64,000 nucleotides of DNA from Candidatus Saccharimonadota bacterium (GTDB taxonomy: Bacteria; Patescibacteriota; Saccharimonadia; Saccharimonadales; Saccharimonadaceae). Below, one piece after another: positions 32,163 through 41,318 of the stretch (positions are counted from its first letter, which is position 1; the number at the start of each line of letters is the position of its first letter). The translations under genes and the position numbers were made by a program. Under the pieces are notes generated by a model, which had not been told where the DNA came from, did no database searches, and saw nothing but the letters and a program-made list of their open reading frames with translations. The stretch is taken from NCBI GenBank assembly GCA_017510445.1, contig JAFWNF010000003.1, forward strand, positions 124,001 to 188,000, written 5' to 3'.

Positions 32163-34430
32163 ATGTCAAAAAATCTAGTCATCGTCGAGTCTCCAGCCAA
32201 AGCCCATACCATCGAAAAATATCTTGGTAAAGATTACCATGTCCTCGCTTCTGTGGGTCATATCAGGAAAGACACAAAAGTCGACAAAAAGACTTTTGAC
32301 GTCACTTATGAAATCGACGAAGATCACAAAAAAATTATTTCTGAACTAAAAAAATCCGCCAAATCTGCAGATAAAATTTGGCTCGCAACCGATGAAGACC
32401 GCGAAGGGGAAGCTATTTCTTGGCACCTTCTTGAGGTTCTTGGACTTCCAAAAAACACTCCGAGAATTACCTTTCACGAAATTACCAAACCAGCCCTAGA
32501 AAACGCCATCAAAAACCCTCGTACCGTTGATATGGATATGGTATCTTCCCAACAGGCACGCCAAACCCTCGACATGCTGGTTGGTTTTGATCTTTCTGGA
32601 ATCGTGCGCAAAAAAGTTCCAGGCGCCATTTCTGCCGGTCGTGTTCAATCTCCCGCACTACGTCTTGTCGTCGAACGCGAAAGGGAAATTGAGAAACATG
32701 AAAGTAAATTCACTTTCAAGGTTTTTGGTGACTTTGGTTTCCAAACAACTTTGAACGCTACATTTAATACAGTTGACGAAGTAAAATCCTTCCTCGAAAA
32801 ACTCAAAAACGCCGATTTCACTGTTTCGAATGTCGAAAAATCCGAAGGCACAAAAACCAACCCAGTCCCTTTTACAACCGCTTCTCTCCAAATCGAAGCC
32901 AACGCAAAACTTGGCTTTTCCGCCAAAACTACCATGTCCGCCGCCCAAGGTCTCTACCAAGCCGGCTTCATCACCTATCACCGCACCGACTCTCTAAACC
33001 TCAGTAAGCAGGCTCTCGCTTCTATCGCAAATTACATCGAAAACACTTTCGGAAAAAATTATCTTCACGTTCGTAATTTCAAAACTAAAGATGCTTCCGC
33101 TCAAGAAGCCCACGAAGCAATTCGCCCAACTCATATCGAAAATGCGCAAGCAGGGAAGAACGATTACGAAAACCGCCTTTATAATCTTATTCGCTCTCGC
33201 ACCCTTGCCACCCAAATGGCAAACGCCAAAGTTGCAAAAACTGTTGTAAAAATTACAACACCTACAGAATATTATTTTGAAGGTAAAGGCGAAGTAGTCA
33301 TCTTTGATGGCTTCTTAAAGGTCTACGGCAGTTCAAAAGATTTAGAGCTTCCAGATTTGAAAGTTGGCGACAAAGTTAGCCCAAACGTCATATCCGCCAA
33401 GCAAACCTTCACGAAAGCCCCCGCCCGTTACACCGAAGGTTCTTTGGTTAAAAAACTCGAAGAACTTGGAATCGGCCGCCCATCTACCTATGCCACAATC
33501 ATGTCCGCCATCCAAACCAGAAACTACGTTACAAAAGGTGAATCCGAAGGCGAAGAACGAGAAATAATCGAAATTAAACTTAAAAATAATGAAATCAAAG
33601 AATCAAAAATAGTCGAAAAGTTTGGCGCCAATAAAGGAAAACTCATCCCAACCCCAATCGGCGAACTGGTTTCTGATTTCTTATTAGATAATTTTAAAAA
33701 CATCGTCGATTATAAATTCACCGCCAATATCGAAAAAGATTTAGATTTGATTGCAGAAGCAAAGCTCGAACGCGTTAAAATGCTCAAAGACTTTTATGGT
33801 CCTTTTTCAAACGACGTTGCTGTTTCCGAAGGCGCGGAACGCTACAATAACGCTCGTATTCTCGGTCACGATCCAAAAACTGGCAAACCAATTTACGCCA
33901 AAATTGGTAAGAACGGTGGCTTTATTCAGCTCGGCGACAACGAAAAAGAATCTGGCGAAAAACCAGTTTTCGCACCTTTACCAAAACGAAAGTCCGTTAA
34001 AACTGTTACTCTAGAACAGGCTTTAAAACAACTCGAACTACCGCAACTCCCTCGCACGCTCGGTACTGCCAAAGATGGCATAGAAATTATTGCAAGTAGC
34101 GGTCCTTTTGGCCCTTATCTTAAAGCTGGAAAATATAATATCACTCTCAAAGGTTCTGATTTTGACCCATATACAATTTCCCTAGAAGATGCAGAACCAC
34201 TTTACGAAAAGAAACGCGATTCTTATATTGCCGATTTCGGTGATGTCCAGATCATCAACGGCGCCTACGGTCCCTACGTCAAAGGCCCAGGACGATTTAA
34301 CAACGTGAAAATTCCAAAAGAAAAAGATCCAAAAACAATTACTGAGGCGGAAGCAAGAAAAATGCTTGACGAAAAACCAAAAACAAAACGCAAAGCACGC
34401 CGTAAAACAACCAGAAAATCTAGAAAATAA
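32163..34430 (+). CDS. topA: DNA topoisomerase I
   Basis: 755 aa type IA topoisomerase that relaxes negative supercoils. TOPRIM begins NLVIVESPAKAHTIEKYLG and includes LATDEDREGEAISWHL; the catalytic tyrosine is in GFITYHRTDSL (residue about 274); GRPSTYATIMSAIQ and the C-terminal KTGKPIYAKIGKNGGFIQLG and PFGPYLKAGKYNI segments follow. The C-terminus uses glycine-rich topo repeats and a Lys/Arg tail; no CxxC zinc fingers are present, unlike E. coli TopA. Contains the VVKITT palindrome at 33243. Confidence 0.97.
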   Translation: MSKNLVIVESPAKAHTIEKYLGKDYHVLASVGHIRKDTKVDKKTFDVTYEIDEDHKKIISELKKSAKSADKIWLATDEDREGEAISWHLLEVLGLPKNTPRITFHEITKPALENAIKNPRTVDMDMVSSQQARQTLDMLVGFDLSGIVRKKVPGAISAGRVQSPALRLVVEREREIEKHESKFTFKVFGDFGFQTTLNATFNTVDEVKSFLEKLKNADFTVSNVEKSEGTKTNPVPFTTASLQIEANAKLGFSAKTTMSAAQGLYQAGFITYHRTDSLNLSKQALASIANYIENTFGKNYLHVRNFKTKDASAQEAHEAIRPTHIENAQAGKNDYENRLYNLIRSRTLATQMANAKVAKTVVKITTPTEYYFEGKGEVVIFDGFLKVYGSSKDLELPDLKVGDKVSPNVISAKQTFTKAPARYTEGSLVKKLEELGIGRPSTYATIMSAIQTRNYVTKGESEGEEREIIEIKLKNNEIKESKIVEKFGANKGKLIPTPIGELVSDFLLDNFKNIVDYKFTANIEKDLDLIAEAKLERVKMLKDFYGPFSNDVAVSEGAERYNNARILGHDPKTGKPIYAKIGKNGGFIQLGDNEKESGEKPVFAPLPKRKSVKTVTLEQALKQLELPQLPRTLGTAKDGIEIIASSGPFGPYLKAGKYNITLKGSDFDPYTISLEDAEPLYEKKRDSYIADFGDVQIINGAYGPYVKGPGRFNNVKIPKEKDPKTITEAEARKMLDEKPKTKRKARRKTTRKSRK
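33243..33259. repeat. 17-bp palindrome copy inside topA
   Basis: GTTGTAAAAATTACAAC, encoding VVKITT in frame, the same peptide as in the PEGA gene at 9731 although the proteins are unrelated. Confidence 0.7.
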
Positions 34431-34570
34431 GCATAAACATTAAACAATATTTTATAAAAAATAACAATTGTTTATATATAATTAGTCATTTTTTCACACG
34501 TTTAATAAATTTTTTTCGCAACTTGTAAAAAATGTGCTACAATAGTACATGAAATGTTGATTCTAAACAG

Positions 34571-34599
34571 TTGACATTAGTACACTTTTATGCTATTAT
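34571..34599 (+). promoter_or_regulatory. Promoter of the sigma-like/HARE-HTH gene
   Basis: TTGACA at 34571-34576, 17-nt spacer, TATTAT at 34594-34599; start codon at 34646 with AATAAGGAAAAA upstream. Confidence 0.75.
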
Positions 34600-34645
34600 A
34601 AACCAAATCCAATAATATCAACAGGGGTGGAATAAGGAAAAAATA

Positions 34646-35680
34646 ATGGATCAAAATGCGGATATTATCGCAAATGCGATAAAAGGAAGTTTAAATATTA
34701 TCGAACAGGACCGTGAGAAAGAAATCATCTCCCGTCGCTTTGGGCTCACTGGAAACAGGGAAACACTCGAACAAATCGGCGATATGCTTTCAATCACACG
34801 CGAACGTGTTCGCCAACTCGAAAAGGCCATTCTCATTCGTCTTCGTGTCGGATCTGAAGAAGGTCACATCTCCGAGCTCCCAGCAGCCGAAAAAATTATT
34901 ATCAGAAATCTTACAGAAATGGGCCGAGTGGCCCGAGTTTCCGACCTCGGAAAAAAGATTTACGGTAAAAAACCAAGCTCTAAAGAACTTTCCGCATTAA
35001 CGTTCTTAGGTAGCATCTCTCCCAACTTGACTATTATCGATGAAAACGACAAATATCACCAAGCCATCGGCATCGCTGATTATGGTGACGAAAAGTCAAT
35101 CCGCAAAAAAGTGGACGAAATTGTCAGCCTTATCAAAAACAACAAACAACCAATGACCATTGATGAACTTGACAACCAATTGAATTATGAACACCCAGAC
35201 CATATCAAAGCCGTTGCGTCTATCTCAAAATTCCTCGCGACTTTAAACGGTCTTTGGGGTCTTACCAAATGGCCAACAGTCAATCCAAAAAACATTCGCG
35301 ATAAAATCTTCGTTGTGCTCGAAACCAAAAAAGAACCTATGCACTTCAACGATATTGCCAGCGCTATCAAAGAATCCGAGTTTAAACGCAAAAACGTTAC
35401 CGTCCAAGCTATTCATAACGAGCTTATTAAAGATTCCCGTTTCGTCCTTATCGGTCGCGGAATTTATGCCCTAGATTCTTGGGGCTATTCCAAAGGAACT
35501 GTCTCTGACATTATCGCAAAAATTCTTGGCGAATCAAAAACCGCCCTTTCTCGCGAAGAAATCGTTAAACAAGTTCTCCGTACTCGCAAAGTCAAAGAAA
35601 CAACTATTTTACTTAATCTTCAGAACAAAAAGCTCTTCAAAAAAGTTGACAAAAACTCCTACACTCTAGCGACAAAATAG
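34646..35680 (+). CDS. Sigma-70 region 4 domain fused to HARE-HTH domains
   Basis: 344 aa. Residues about 15-70 (DREKEIISRRFGLTGNRETLEQIGDMLSITRERVRQLEKAILIRLR) are a clear sigma-70 region 4 helix-turn-helix of the primary-sigma type, which binds -35 elements. Regions 1-3 are absent. The rest has at least two HARE-HTH-like winged helices: IRDKIFVVLETKKEPMHFNDIASAIKESEF, then GTVSDIIAKILGESKTALSREEIVKQVL, as in the RNA polymerase delta subunit. It is probably an RNAP-associated regulator. It is not a full sigma factor, because it lacks the region 2 needed to melt DNA. Confidence 0.85.
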   Translation: MDQNADIIANAIKGSLNIIEQDREKEIISRRFGLTGNRETLEQIGDMLSITRERVRQLEKAILIRLRVGSEEGHISELPAAEKIIIRNLTEMGRVARVSDLGKKIYGKKPSSKELSALTFLGSISPNLTIIDENDKYHQAIGIADYGDEKSIRKKVDEIVSLIKNNKQPMTIDELDNQLNYEHPDHIKAVASISKFLATLNGLWGLTKWPTVNPKNIRDKIFVVLETKKEPMHFNDIASAIKESEFKRKNVTVQAIHNELIKDSRFVLIGRGIYALDSWGYSKGTVSDIIAKILGESKTALSREEIVKQVLRTRKVKETTILLNLQNKKLFKKVDKNSYTLATK

Positions 35681-35689
35681 CGATTATGC

Positions 35690-35695
35690 TATAAT
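35690..35695 (+). promoter_or_regulatory. Extended -10 box for leaderless mRNA of the conjugation-type ATPase
   Basis: TATGC-TATAAT ends 7 nt before the ATG at 35703. Confidence 0.68.
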
Positions 35696-35702
35696 ATAAC
35701 AA

Positions 35703-38495
35703 ATGCTTTCCGGAATTATTAGTTTTATCTTAAAGCCTTACGTTTGGATTCCACTCGTACTAATTTTGGCATACTTAACTTACAGAAACTACAAAAAACT
35801 CAACAAGTTAAAAGTCTTAAATGTCGATTCCGTGCTTCTCATGCTCGAAATCCCAAAAACAAACGACAAGCAAGAACTTGCTGCTGAGCAACTTTTTGCT
35901 TCACTCCACGGCATTTTACGTGACAAGACCGAATTAAAAAACTCTGGTGGCGTCCAAGAACATCTTTCTTTCGAAATCGTCTCTACTGGCGGACAAATCC
36001 GCTTCTACGTCTGGGTCCCGAAGATTCTTCAAAGTTTCGTCGAAGGCCAAATCTATGCCCAATATCCAACCGTCCAAATCTATAAAATGGATGAAGATTA
36101 CGTCGATAATCGATCAAAACACTCCATCACATATTCTTCCGAAATCACCTTAACCGAGGATCAATCTCTCCCAATTAAAACCTTTGATACCTTCGAAGTC
36201 GACCCTCTTGCCGGCATTACTGGTACCCTCGCAAAACTCAATCCCGACAGCGACGAAGAACTCTGGATTCAAATTCTCACTCGTCCAGTTTCCGACGACT
36301 GGCACAAAATGACCGATGTTTGGATTGACGATGTCAAAAAAGGGAAGAACAGATTAAAAATCTTCGGTTTTGTCGATACAACTTATCTTCGCACTATGCT
36401 TCATGCTCTCTGGAAACCGCCCGAGGCTGGCGTTAGGGAAGACGGGACTATCGAGCTTTCCGAACGCGACAAAACCCGCATTTCAAAAGCTGAAGAAAAA
36501 GCTACAAAGCTCGGTTACGAAGTAAAAATCCGCCTCGCCTACCTTGGCGAAAGCGACGTTGACGCAAAGTTGAATATGCAAGCCCTCGTCGGAACCTTCA
36601 AACAGTTCAACTCAACCAACCTAAATGGTTTCAAATCTCTCGGTAGCACTTTCGACCCCAGCGCTCTCGACGGCTACAAACTCCGCCAATTCTCCGATCA
36701 CGGTTTTATTCTTAATATCTCCGAGCTCGCCTCTGTTTATCATCTCCCCCACACTTCTGTCGAAACTCCAAACATCGTCTGGGCTCTCACGAAAACCGCT
36801 GAACCACCCGCAAAGCTCCCAATGCTCACTGGTCGACCCGCCGAAGACGAAAACATCTCCGCTTTTGGCCTTACTAACTTCCGTGGCATAAACCACCAGT
36901 TCGGACTCCTTCGTCGCGACCGCTCTCGCCACGTTTACATCATCGGCCAAACCGGGGCAGGGAAGAGCGGACTTCTCGAACTCTTTGCTCTCTCAGATAT
37001 TTTCTACAACCAAGGTTATTGTATTATCGACCCACACGGCGATTTCGCTGTGAATAATCTTCGTTTCATTCCTGAATCTCGCGTTAAAGATGTCGTTTAT
37101 TTCAACCCGGCCGACACTTCTTATCCGGTCGCATTTAACCCGCTCGAACTTTCCGACGAGTCAAGAAAACCAAACGTCTGTTCCGAAGTAATCGGCGTTC
37201 TGAAACGTATGTTCGGCGACTCTTGGGGTCCTCGCCTTGAGCATATTCTCCGCTACACACTCCTCGCCCTTCTCGATCGCCCAGAAACTACACTTCTCGA
37301 TATTTCCCGACTTCTTACTGACAAAGACTTTAGAAAAGAAACTCTTGAATATTGTAAAGATGTTACTGTTCTCCAGTTCTGGAAACACGAATTCGGTCAA
37401 TGGAACGAAAAACAAGTTAACGAATCCATCGCTCCAGTTCTGAACAAAGTCGGCGCCTTCACCGCCAACCCGATTATCCGTAACATCGTCGGCCAACCAA
37501 AATCCAGCTTTGATATCAGAAAAATCATGGATGAAGGAAAAATTCTCGTCGTAAACCTTTCTAAAGGTCTCATTGGAGAAGATAACGCTGGCATTCTCGG
37601 CGCCTTCCTCGTCACAAAAGTCCAACTCGCCGCCATGAGCCGTTCTGACATCCCTGACGTCCGTGATCGTCGCCCATTCTACCTTTATGTCGACGAGTTC
37701 CAAAACTTCGCAACCGACTCCTTCGCCGTCATTCTTTCCGAAGCCCGAAAATATGGCTTAAATCTCACCGTCGCCAACCAATATATTGCTCAGATGACCG
37801 ACAGCGTTCGCGATGCCGTCTTTGGCAACGTTGGAACGACAATTTCTTTCCGCGTTTCTGCTGATGACGCTCCTCTGCTCGTCAAACAGTTCGAACCAAC
37901 TTTCGATGCCTCCGATTTAATTCAAATGAACAACCGTCATTTTATCATCAGTATGATTATCAACGGCGAAAAAGTCCCTGCCTTCTCCGCCACAACCCTC
38001 TCGATCCCGAAATCTCCAAATGACAACCTAGACGAAATTATAAAAAGCTCTCGCGCTCTCTATTCTCGTCCAAGAAAAGAGGTCGAAGATGAAATTCGCG
38101 AAACCATCGAACAATCCGAGAAGTACAAAAAAGAACTCTCCGACTCTGGCCGCCAAGAGGAAGAAAAAGTCGTCTTCATGCCCGTCAGACAATCCGAGAA
38201 AAAGTCTCAAAAACCTAAGCCAACCGCCAAAGACAGTTTTAAAAAGCAAAAAATCTCACCGAACACCGCCGAAGAGAAAACTGGTCGTCTCGGACTAAAA
38301 GACCTCGGCCGTCTCGCCGAAGAAGCAACAAAGAAAGAAAAAGCTTCAAAAAAGGCTCAAAAATCCTCAGAGAAGAAACAGGGAACTAAACCAGAACCAA
38401 AACCAGCGAAAGAGCCACCAAAAACCCCAGAAACGAAAAAACCCGACAACTCTTCCGAACAACAATCCCTCCTCACCATCGACCACAATAAATAG
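35703..38495 (+). CDS. TraG/VirD4-HerA type membrane ATPase (DNA-transfer-like)
   Basis: 930 aa. N-terminal membrane segment (FILKPYVWIPLVLILAYLTY), an extended domain of about 380 residues, then a P-loop ATPase: Walker A GQTGAGKSGLLELFAL (residues about 419-434), CIIDPHGDFAV, ILVVNLSKGLIG, Walker B RRPFYLYVDEFQNF, and SEARKYGLNLTVANQYIAQM (sensor Gln). The last 150 residues are a Lys/Glu/Ser-rich tail. It belongs to the type IV coupling/DNA translocase superfamily. Other T4SS genes are not visible here, so it may serve DNA uptake or a minimal secretion system. The stop (TAG 38493) is directly followed in the same frame by the truncated pseudogene. Confidence 0.88.
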   Translation: MLSGIISFILKPYVWIPLVLILAYLTYRNYKKLNKLKVLNVDSVLLMLEIPKTNDKQELAAEQLFASLHGILRDKTELKNSGGVQEHLSFEIVSTGGQIRFYVWVPKILQSFVEGQIYAQYPTVQIYKMDEDYVDNRSKHSITYSSEITLTEDQSLPIKTFDTFEVDPLAGITGTLAKLNPDSDEELWIQILTRPVSDDWHKMTDVWIDDVKKGKNRLKIFGFVDTTYLRTMLHALWKPPEAGVREDGTIELSERDKTRISKAEEKATKLGYEVKIRLAYLGESDVDAKLNMQALVGTFKQFNSTNLNGFKSLGSTFDPSALDGYKLRQFSDHGFILNISELASVYHLPHTSVETPNIVWALTKTAEPPAKLPMLTGRPAEDENISAFGLTNFRGINHQFGLLRRDRSRHVYIIGQTGAGKSGLLELFALSDIFYNQGYCIIDPHGDFAVNNLRFIPESRVKDVVYFNPADTSYPVAFNPLELSDESRKPNVCSEVIGVLKRMFGDSWGPRLEHILRYTLLALLDRPETTLLDISRLLTDKDFRKETLEYCKDVTVLQFWKHEFGQWNEKQVNESIAPVLNKVGAFTANPIIRNIVGQPKSSFDIRKIMDEGKILVVNLSKGLIGEDNAGILGAFLVTKVQLAAMSRSDIPDVRDRRPFYLYVDEFQNFATDSFAVILSEARKYGLNLTVANQYIAQMTDSVRDAVFGNVGTTISFRVSADDAPLLVKQFEPTFDASDLIQMNNRHFIISMIINGEKVPAFSATTLSIPKSPNDNLDEIIKSSRALYSRPRKEVEDEIRETIEQSEKYKKELSDSGRQEEEKVVFMPVRQSEKKSQKPKPTAKDSFKKQKISPNTAEEKTGRLGLKDLGRLAEEATKKEKASKKAQKSSEKKQGTKPEPKPAKEPPKTPETKKPDNSSEQQSLLTIDHNK

Positions 38496-38513
38496 TTTTC
38501 AACCATAAAGCAT

Positions 38514-39206
38514 GCGCTCAAAACTTCCGAAAAGGAAATTAAAAAATCAGGAAAAGTTTTACCAATAATCCTCATTCTCGTCGCTCTCGCCGGCGTCGGT
38601 TTCGGAGTTTACGGTATGTTTTTAAGACCTGAACCTACCGCTCCTTCCTGCCCAACTTGCGTTGCTGAAAAACCTGAAAAACCTGAAGAACCAACCCCCC
38701 AAGAAGCCTCAGAACCAACCGAACAACAGAAAGCCGAAGGACCATTCCTTGACATTTCAAGATTTAAAACACAACTTGATGATGGACAAAAATATAGTAT
38801 ATCCTTCCCATCTACAGAACTCCATTCCGCTAAGGCTAGTTTCGAAAAAAATGACAATGATGAATGGCTAATCATTTCTCGGAATGCAGACGGCACCAAA
38901 GAACAAATTCTTGATCTTTCTAGCGAACCAGCTCAAATCTTCATTGGCGCTTTTGGTCAAGATGATGGCGGAACAACACCGCTTTTCGTTCTTCAAGACG
39001 GAACAGTTGAATATTTTAGATTATACGACGGAAAAGGAGAAAAAAATACAGAATTTACTGTTCAAAAATTCAAAAATCTAAAAAATATAATTAGACTTCA
39101 ACAGGTTTATAGCTACAATAGTAATCTTGTAGGCGGAGGCTACACCGTAATAGCCGAAGATAAAGATGGCTATTATTACGATTTAGTATACGAATTCGAA
39201 TTCTAA
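38514..39206 (+). pseudogene. 5'-truncated paralogue of the 264-aa surface protein
   Basis: Open reading frame without a usable start codon. Aligned with the gene at 39286 it begins at the equivalent of ALKTSEK and keeps the transmembrane segment (VLPIILILVALAGVGFGVYGMF) and SCPTCVAEK. Compared with the intact copy, a segment between two AAGCA repeats is missing; it held the Shine-Dalgarno, ATG and first 18-19 codons. The frame is the same as that of the upstream ATPase, separated only by its TAG. An ATG at 38616 lies after the transmembrane segment and would make a protein without export signal. Confidence 0.75.
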
Positions 39207-39220
39207 AACGAGACTCCGAA

Positions 39221-39247
39221 TAGGGAACTACGGTTCCCTATTTTTTT
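39221..39247 (+). terminator. Rho-independent terminator after the pseudogene
   Basis: TAGGGAAC-TACG-GTTCCCTA with T7. The same stem and loop recur at 40109. Confidence 0.88.
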
Positions 39248-39251
39248 ATGC

Positions 39252-39257
39252 TATAAT
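39252..39257 (+). promoter_or_regulatory. Extended -10 of the intact 264-aa gene
   Basis: TATGC-TATAAT directly after the terminator T-run; the ATG follows at 39286 with AACAAGG as Shine-Dalgarno. Confidence 0.6.
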
Positions 39258-39285
39258 TAGCCATAAGCATTAAACAAGGATTTTT

Positions 39286-40080
39286 ATGGATCAAGAAGGT
39301 CAAGAACAACAACCCACATCTGTTTCTTCTGAAGCAGGCGCGCTCAAAACTTCCGAAAAGGGAACTAAAAAAACTTATAAAATCCTGATCCCCGTTCTCA
39401 TTATTGTCGCTCTTGCTGGTGTTGGTTTCGGTATCTACGGTATGTTTTTCAAACCTGACCCCACGGTTTCTACGTGTCCAACTTGTGTCGCTGAAAACAC
39501 CGAAAAATCCGAGGAACAAACCACCCAAGAATCTTCAAATCCAACCGAAACAACAAACACAAATTCCCCCCAATCCGAACATAAAGAAATACCCAGAAGA
39601 ATTTTTACCGTCTCTAACGCCTCGGGTGCACAGTTTTCCGGGTACATAGATACAAAAATCTGGTATTATGACGGGTCCAATAAAGACGGAAACTACTATA
39701 TTTATTGCGAAATATCATCGTGCACAATCGTAGATGAAAATGGAGAAAAATACGCCACAATCGATAATTTCTCTGGCAAAGTAATCAGTCCTTTTTTTGC
39801 AGTTTTTGGCCAAGCAGCCGGATCGGAAGTTATCCTATTTCTTATGGAAGATGGTACCGTTGAATATATGCCAATGACGGCGTTCAAAGATAATTTAATA
39901 AAGTCTTATGGGAAAGTCGATGGACTTAGTAACATTATCGGCTTTCATCAAGCAAGTCTTTCGCCATATGTCGGAGATGACGAAAACGGGAATCCTATCT
40001 ACGCCGGCGGAGGTGCCGAAACACTCGCCGAAGATATCAACGGCAACTTTTATTCCTTATATTCAAAAGTTCATAAATAA
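39286..40080 (+). CDS. Membrane-anchored extracytoplasmic protein, unknown function
   Basis: 264 aa. A short cytoplasmic N-terminus (Gln/Ser-rich), one transmembrane helix (ILIPVLIIVALAGVGFGIYGMFF), a CPTC pair directly outside the membrane, a Thr/Ser/Pro-rich linker and a beta-rich domain of about 150 residues. The pseudogene at 38514 is an upstream paralogue. CPTC near the membrane could hold a metal or form a disulfide. Not recognised. Confidence 0.75.
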   Translation: MDQEGQEQQPTSVSSEAGALKTSEKGTKKTYKILIPVLIIVALAGVGFGIYGMFFKPDPTVSTCPTCVAENTEKSEEQTTQESSNPTETTNTNSPQSEHKEIPRRIFTVSNASGAQFSGYIDTKIWYYDGSNKDGNYYIYCEISSCTIVDENGEKYATIDNFSGKVISPFFAVFGQAAGSEVILFLMEDGTVEYMPMTAFKDNLIKSYGKVDGLSNIIGFHQASLSPYVGDDENGNPIYAGGGAETLAEDINGNFYSLYSKVHK

Positions 40081-40108
40081 ACCTTAAAATTATTTAAAAT
40101 ATCCAAAA

Positions 40109-40135
40109 AGGGAACTACGGTTCCCTATCTTTTTC
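40109..40135 (+). terminator. Rho-independent terminator after the 264-aa gene
   Basis: AGGGAAC-TACG-GTTCCCT, then ATCTTTTTC; same stem as at 39221, so terminator and gene were duplicated together. Confidence 0.85.
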
Positions 40136-40941
40136 GGAAGTTTCATCCGCGCTTTTTTAAACACACCGAACAAACCCGAACTGAACCACCTCTGTTTTTA
40201 TGCTTCCCCACCCCTGTTATTTCTCTGATATTTGTTTTCTACTACCAAATTCTACCCCTGTTATACCCCTGTTAAATAGCTACTCAGCCAAAAAACTAAA
40301 ATTTTCAAGAAAAATCATAAAACAAAGAAATCCGGAATTAAAACAAAACCAGCAAGGGAATTAAACAAAAAATTTTTCGAGCAGGCCGAAGACCAAGCCA
40401 AAACCCAAAATCCAGCCGAAAGTTATATTAACTTTTCTTTACATATCAAACGTCGCACAATATATCTTTTAAGACATTCCATATATTAGACAAAGACGGT
40501 TAAACACCCGTCTCAAAGGGGTAAAAATGCTTATACCTTATGAGATAAAGCCTGATTTCCTATTTCTGCCTAAGGCTCTCATATTCATTTCCGCCCACAT
40601 TTTCATTCTCATAAACACCTTTCTAAGCTCTTCCGGATACTAGGGAAATAGTTTCTTAAAAACTTACTAAAACTATTTTTATTAAAAAATCTTTTTTAAA
40701 AGTTTTTAAACTGCGAAACCTTCATAAAAATTCTTCCAGAAAACCCTTCAGATCATGCATTCTTAGGCTAAATTTTGTTCCACCCCTGTTACACCAAAAT
40801 CCGCCCACAAAAATTTGACTTTTTGTTAATTCCCTTGTTTAATTCCCTTTCTTGACTTTTCCACAACCATGTTATGAAATATACTTTTTCACAAAAACGC
40901 CCAAAAAACCGAACAAAACCGAACTGAGGGAATCAGAAGAG
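40136..40941. other. Non-coding region with inverted and direct repeats
   Basis: About 800 nt without a credible gene on either strand, between the last plus gene and the first minus gene of the right half. It holds a perfect 13-bp inverted repeat AAGGGAATTAAAC (40354-40366) and GTTTAATTCCCTT (40837-40849), a direct repeat CCGAACAAA(A/C)CCGAACTGA near 40168 and 40911, four ACCCCTGTTA motifs, and a small hairpin AGACGG/CCGTCT near 40495-40514. It could be a decayed mobile element or a former gene. Confidence 0.55.
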
Positions 40942-41307
40942 CTATTTTCTACCCCTGTTAATTCCTGCAATCACCCCTGTTAAATCATATAGTTTTTGTG
41001 TATGATTCTCTAGATAATGGTAGTATTTCACATAGGCAATTGCGAGGATTGTAACGATTAAAGTAGCGAAATACAGAGGCCACATCACCCACCATTCCCT
41101 GCCTAAATTCCCAATCGAAAAACCTGTCGCCACTAGCGCCGCTAGCGCGAGCGCTACAAAAAACAGAGTGATTATTAGATGTACTAATCTCTCATGCTGA
41201 AAACACCTCACCATCTCTTCATGGTACTCCAAAAGTTCCTTAGAAGTGTTTCCCTTTTCTATCTCTTTTTTGATAAATTTTTCGTAATCTTCCATCTTAT
41301 TCTTCAT
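40942..41307 (-). CDS. Two-span membrane protein, end of the division cluster
   Basis: 121 aa. Charged N-terminal region of about 40 residues, then two transmembrane helices (LIITLFFVALALAALVATGFSIG and WPLYFATLIVTILAIAYV) and a short basic tail. AAAGGAG 7 nt before the ATG. Starts 12 nt after the FtsQ-like gene, so it is probably co-transcribed with the dcw genes. The 3' end contains two TTAACAGGGGT repeats. Function unknown. Confidence 0.7.
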   Translation of the reverse strand: MKNKMEDYEKFIKKEIEKGNTSKELLEYHEEMVRCFQHERLVHLIITLFFVALALAALVATGFSIGNLGREWWVMWPLYFATLIVTILAIAYVKYYHYLENHTQKLYDLTGVIAGINRGRK

Positions 41308-41318
41308 CCCTTTCTCCT

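Noticed and set aside
38505-38616. ATG at 38513 or 38616 as start of an intact gene
   Set aside because: The ATG at 38513 is out of frame and stops after 11 codons; the ATG at 38616 lies after the membrane segment. Alignment with the gene at 39286 shows a 5' deletion.
35703-39206. TAG read-through fusing the ATPase to the pseudogene
   Set aside because: The frame match is exact, but there is no sign of stop recoding in this genome; TAG is used as a normal stop elsewhere.
40480-40530. Possible dif/XerCD site (TCGCACAATATATCTTTTAAGACATT-like)
   Set aside because: It does not match either XerC or XerD half-site well, and strand composition does not change here, so it does not look like a terminus.
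40856-40940. TTTTCCACA next to TTGACT as a promoter or DnaA-linked site in the 40-kb gap
   Set aside because: Only one box is present and no -10 has acceptable spacing; nothing downstream would be served.
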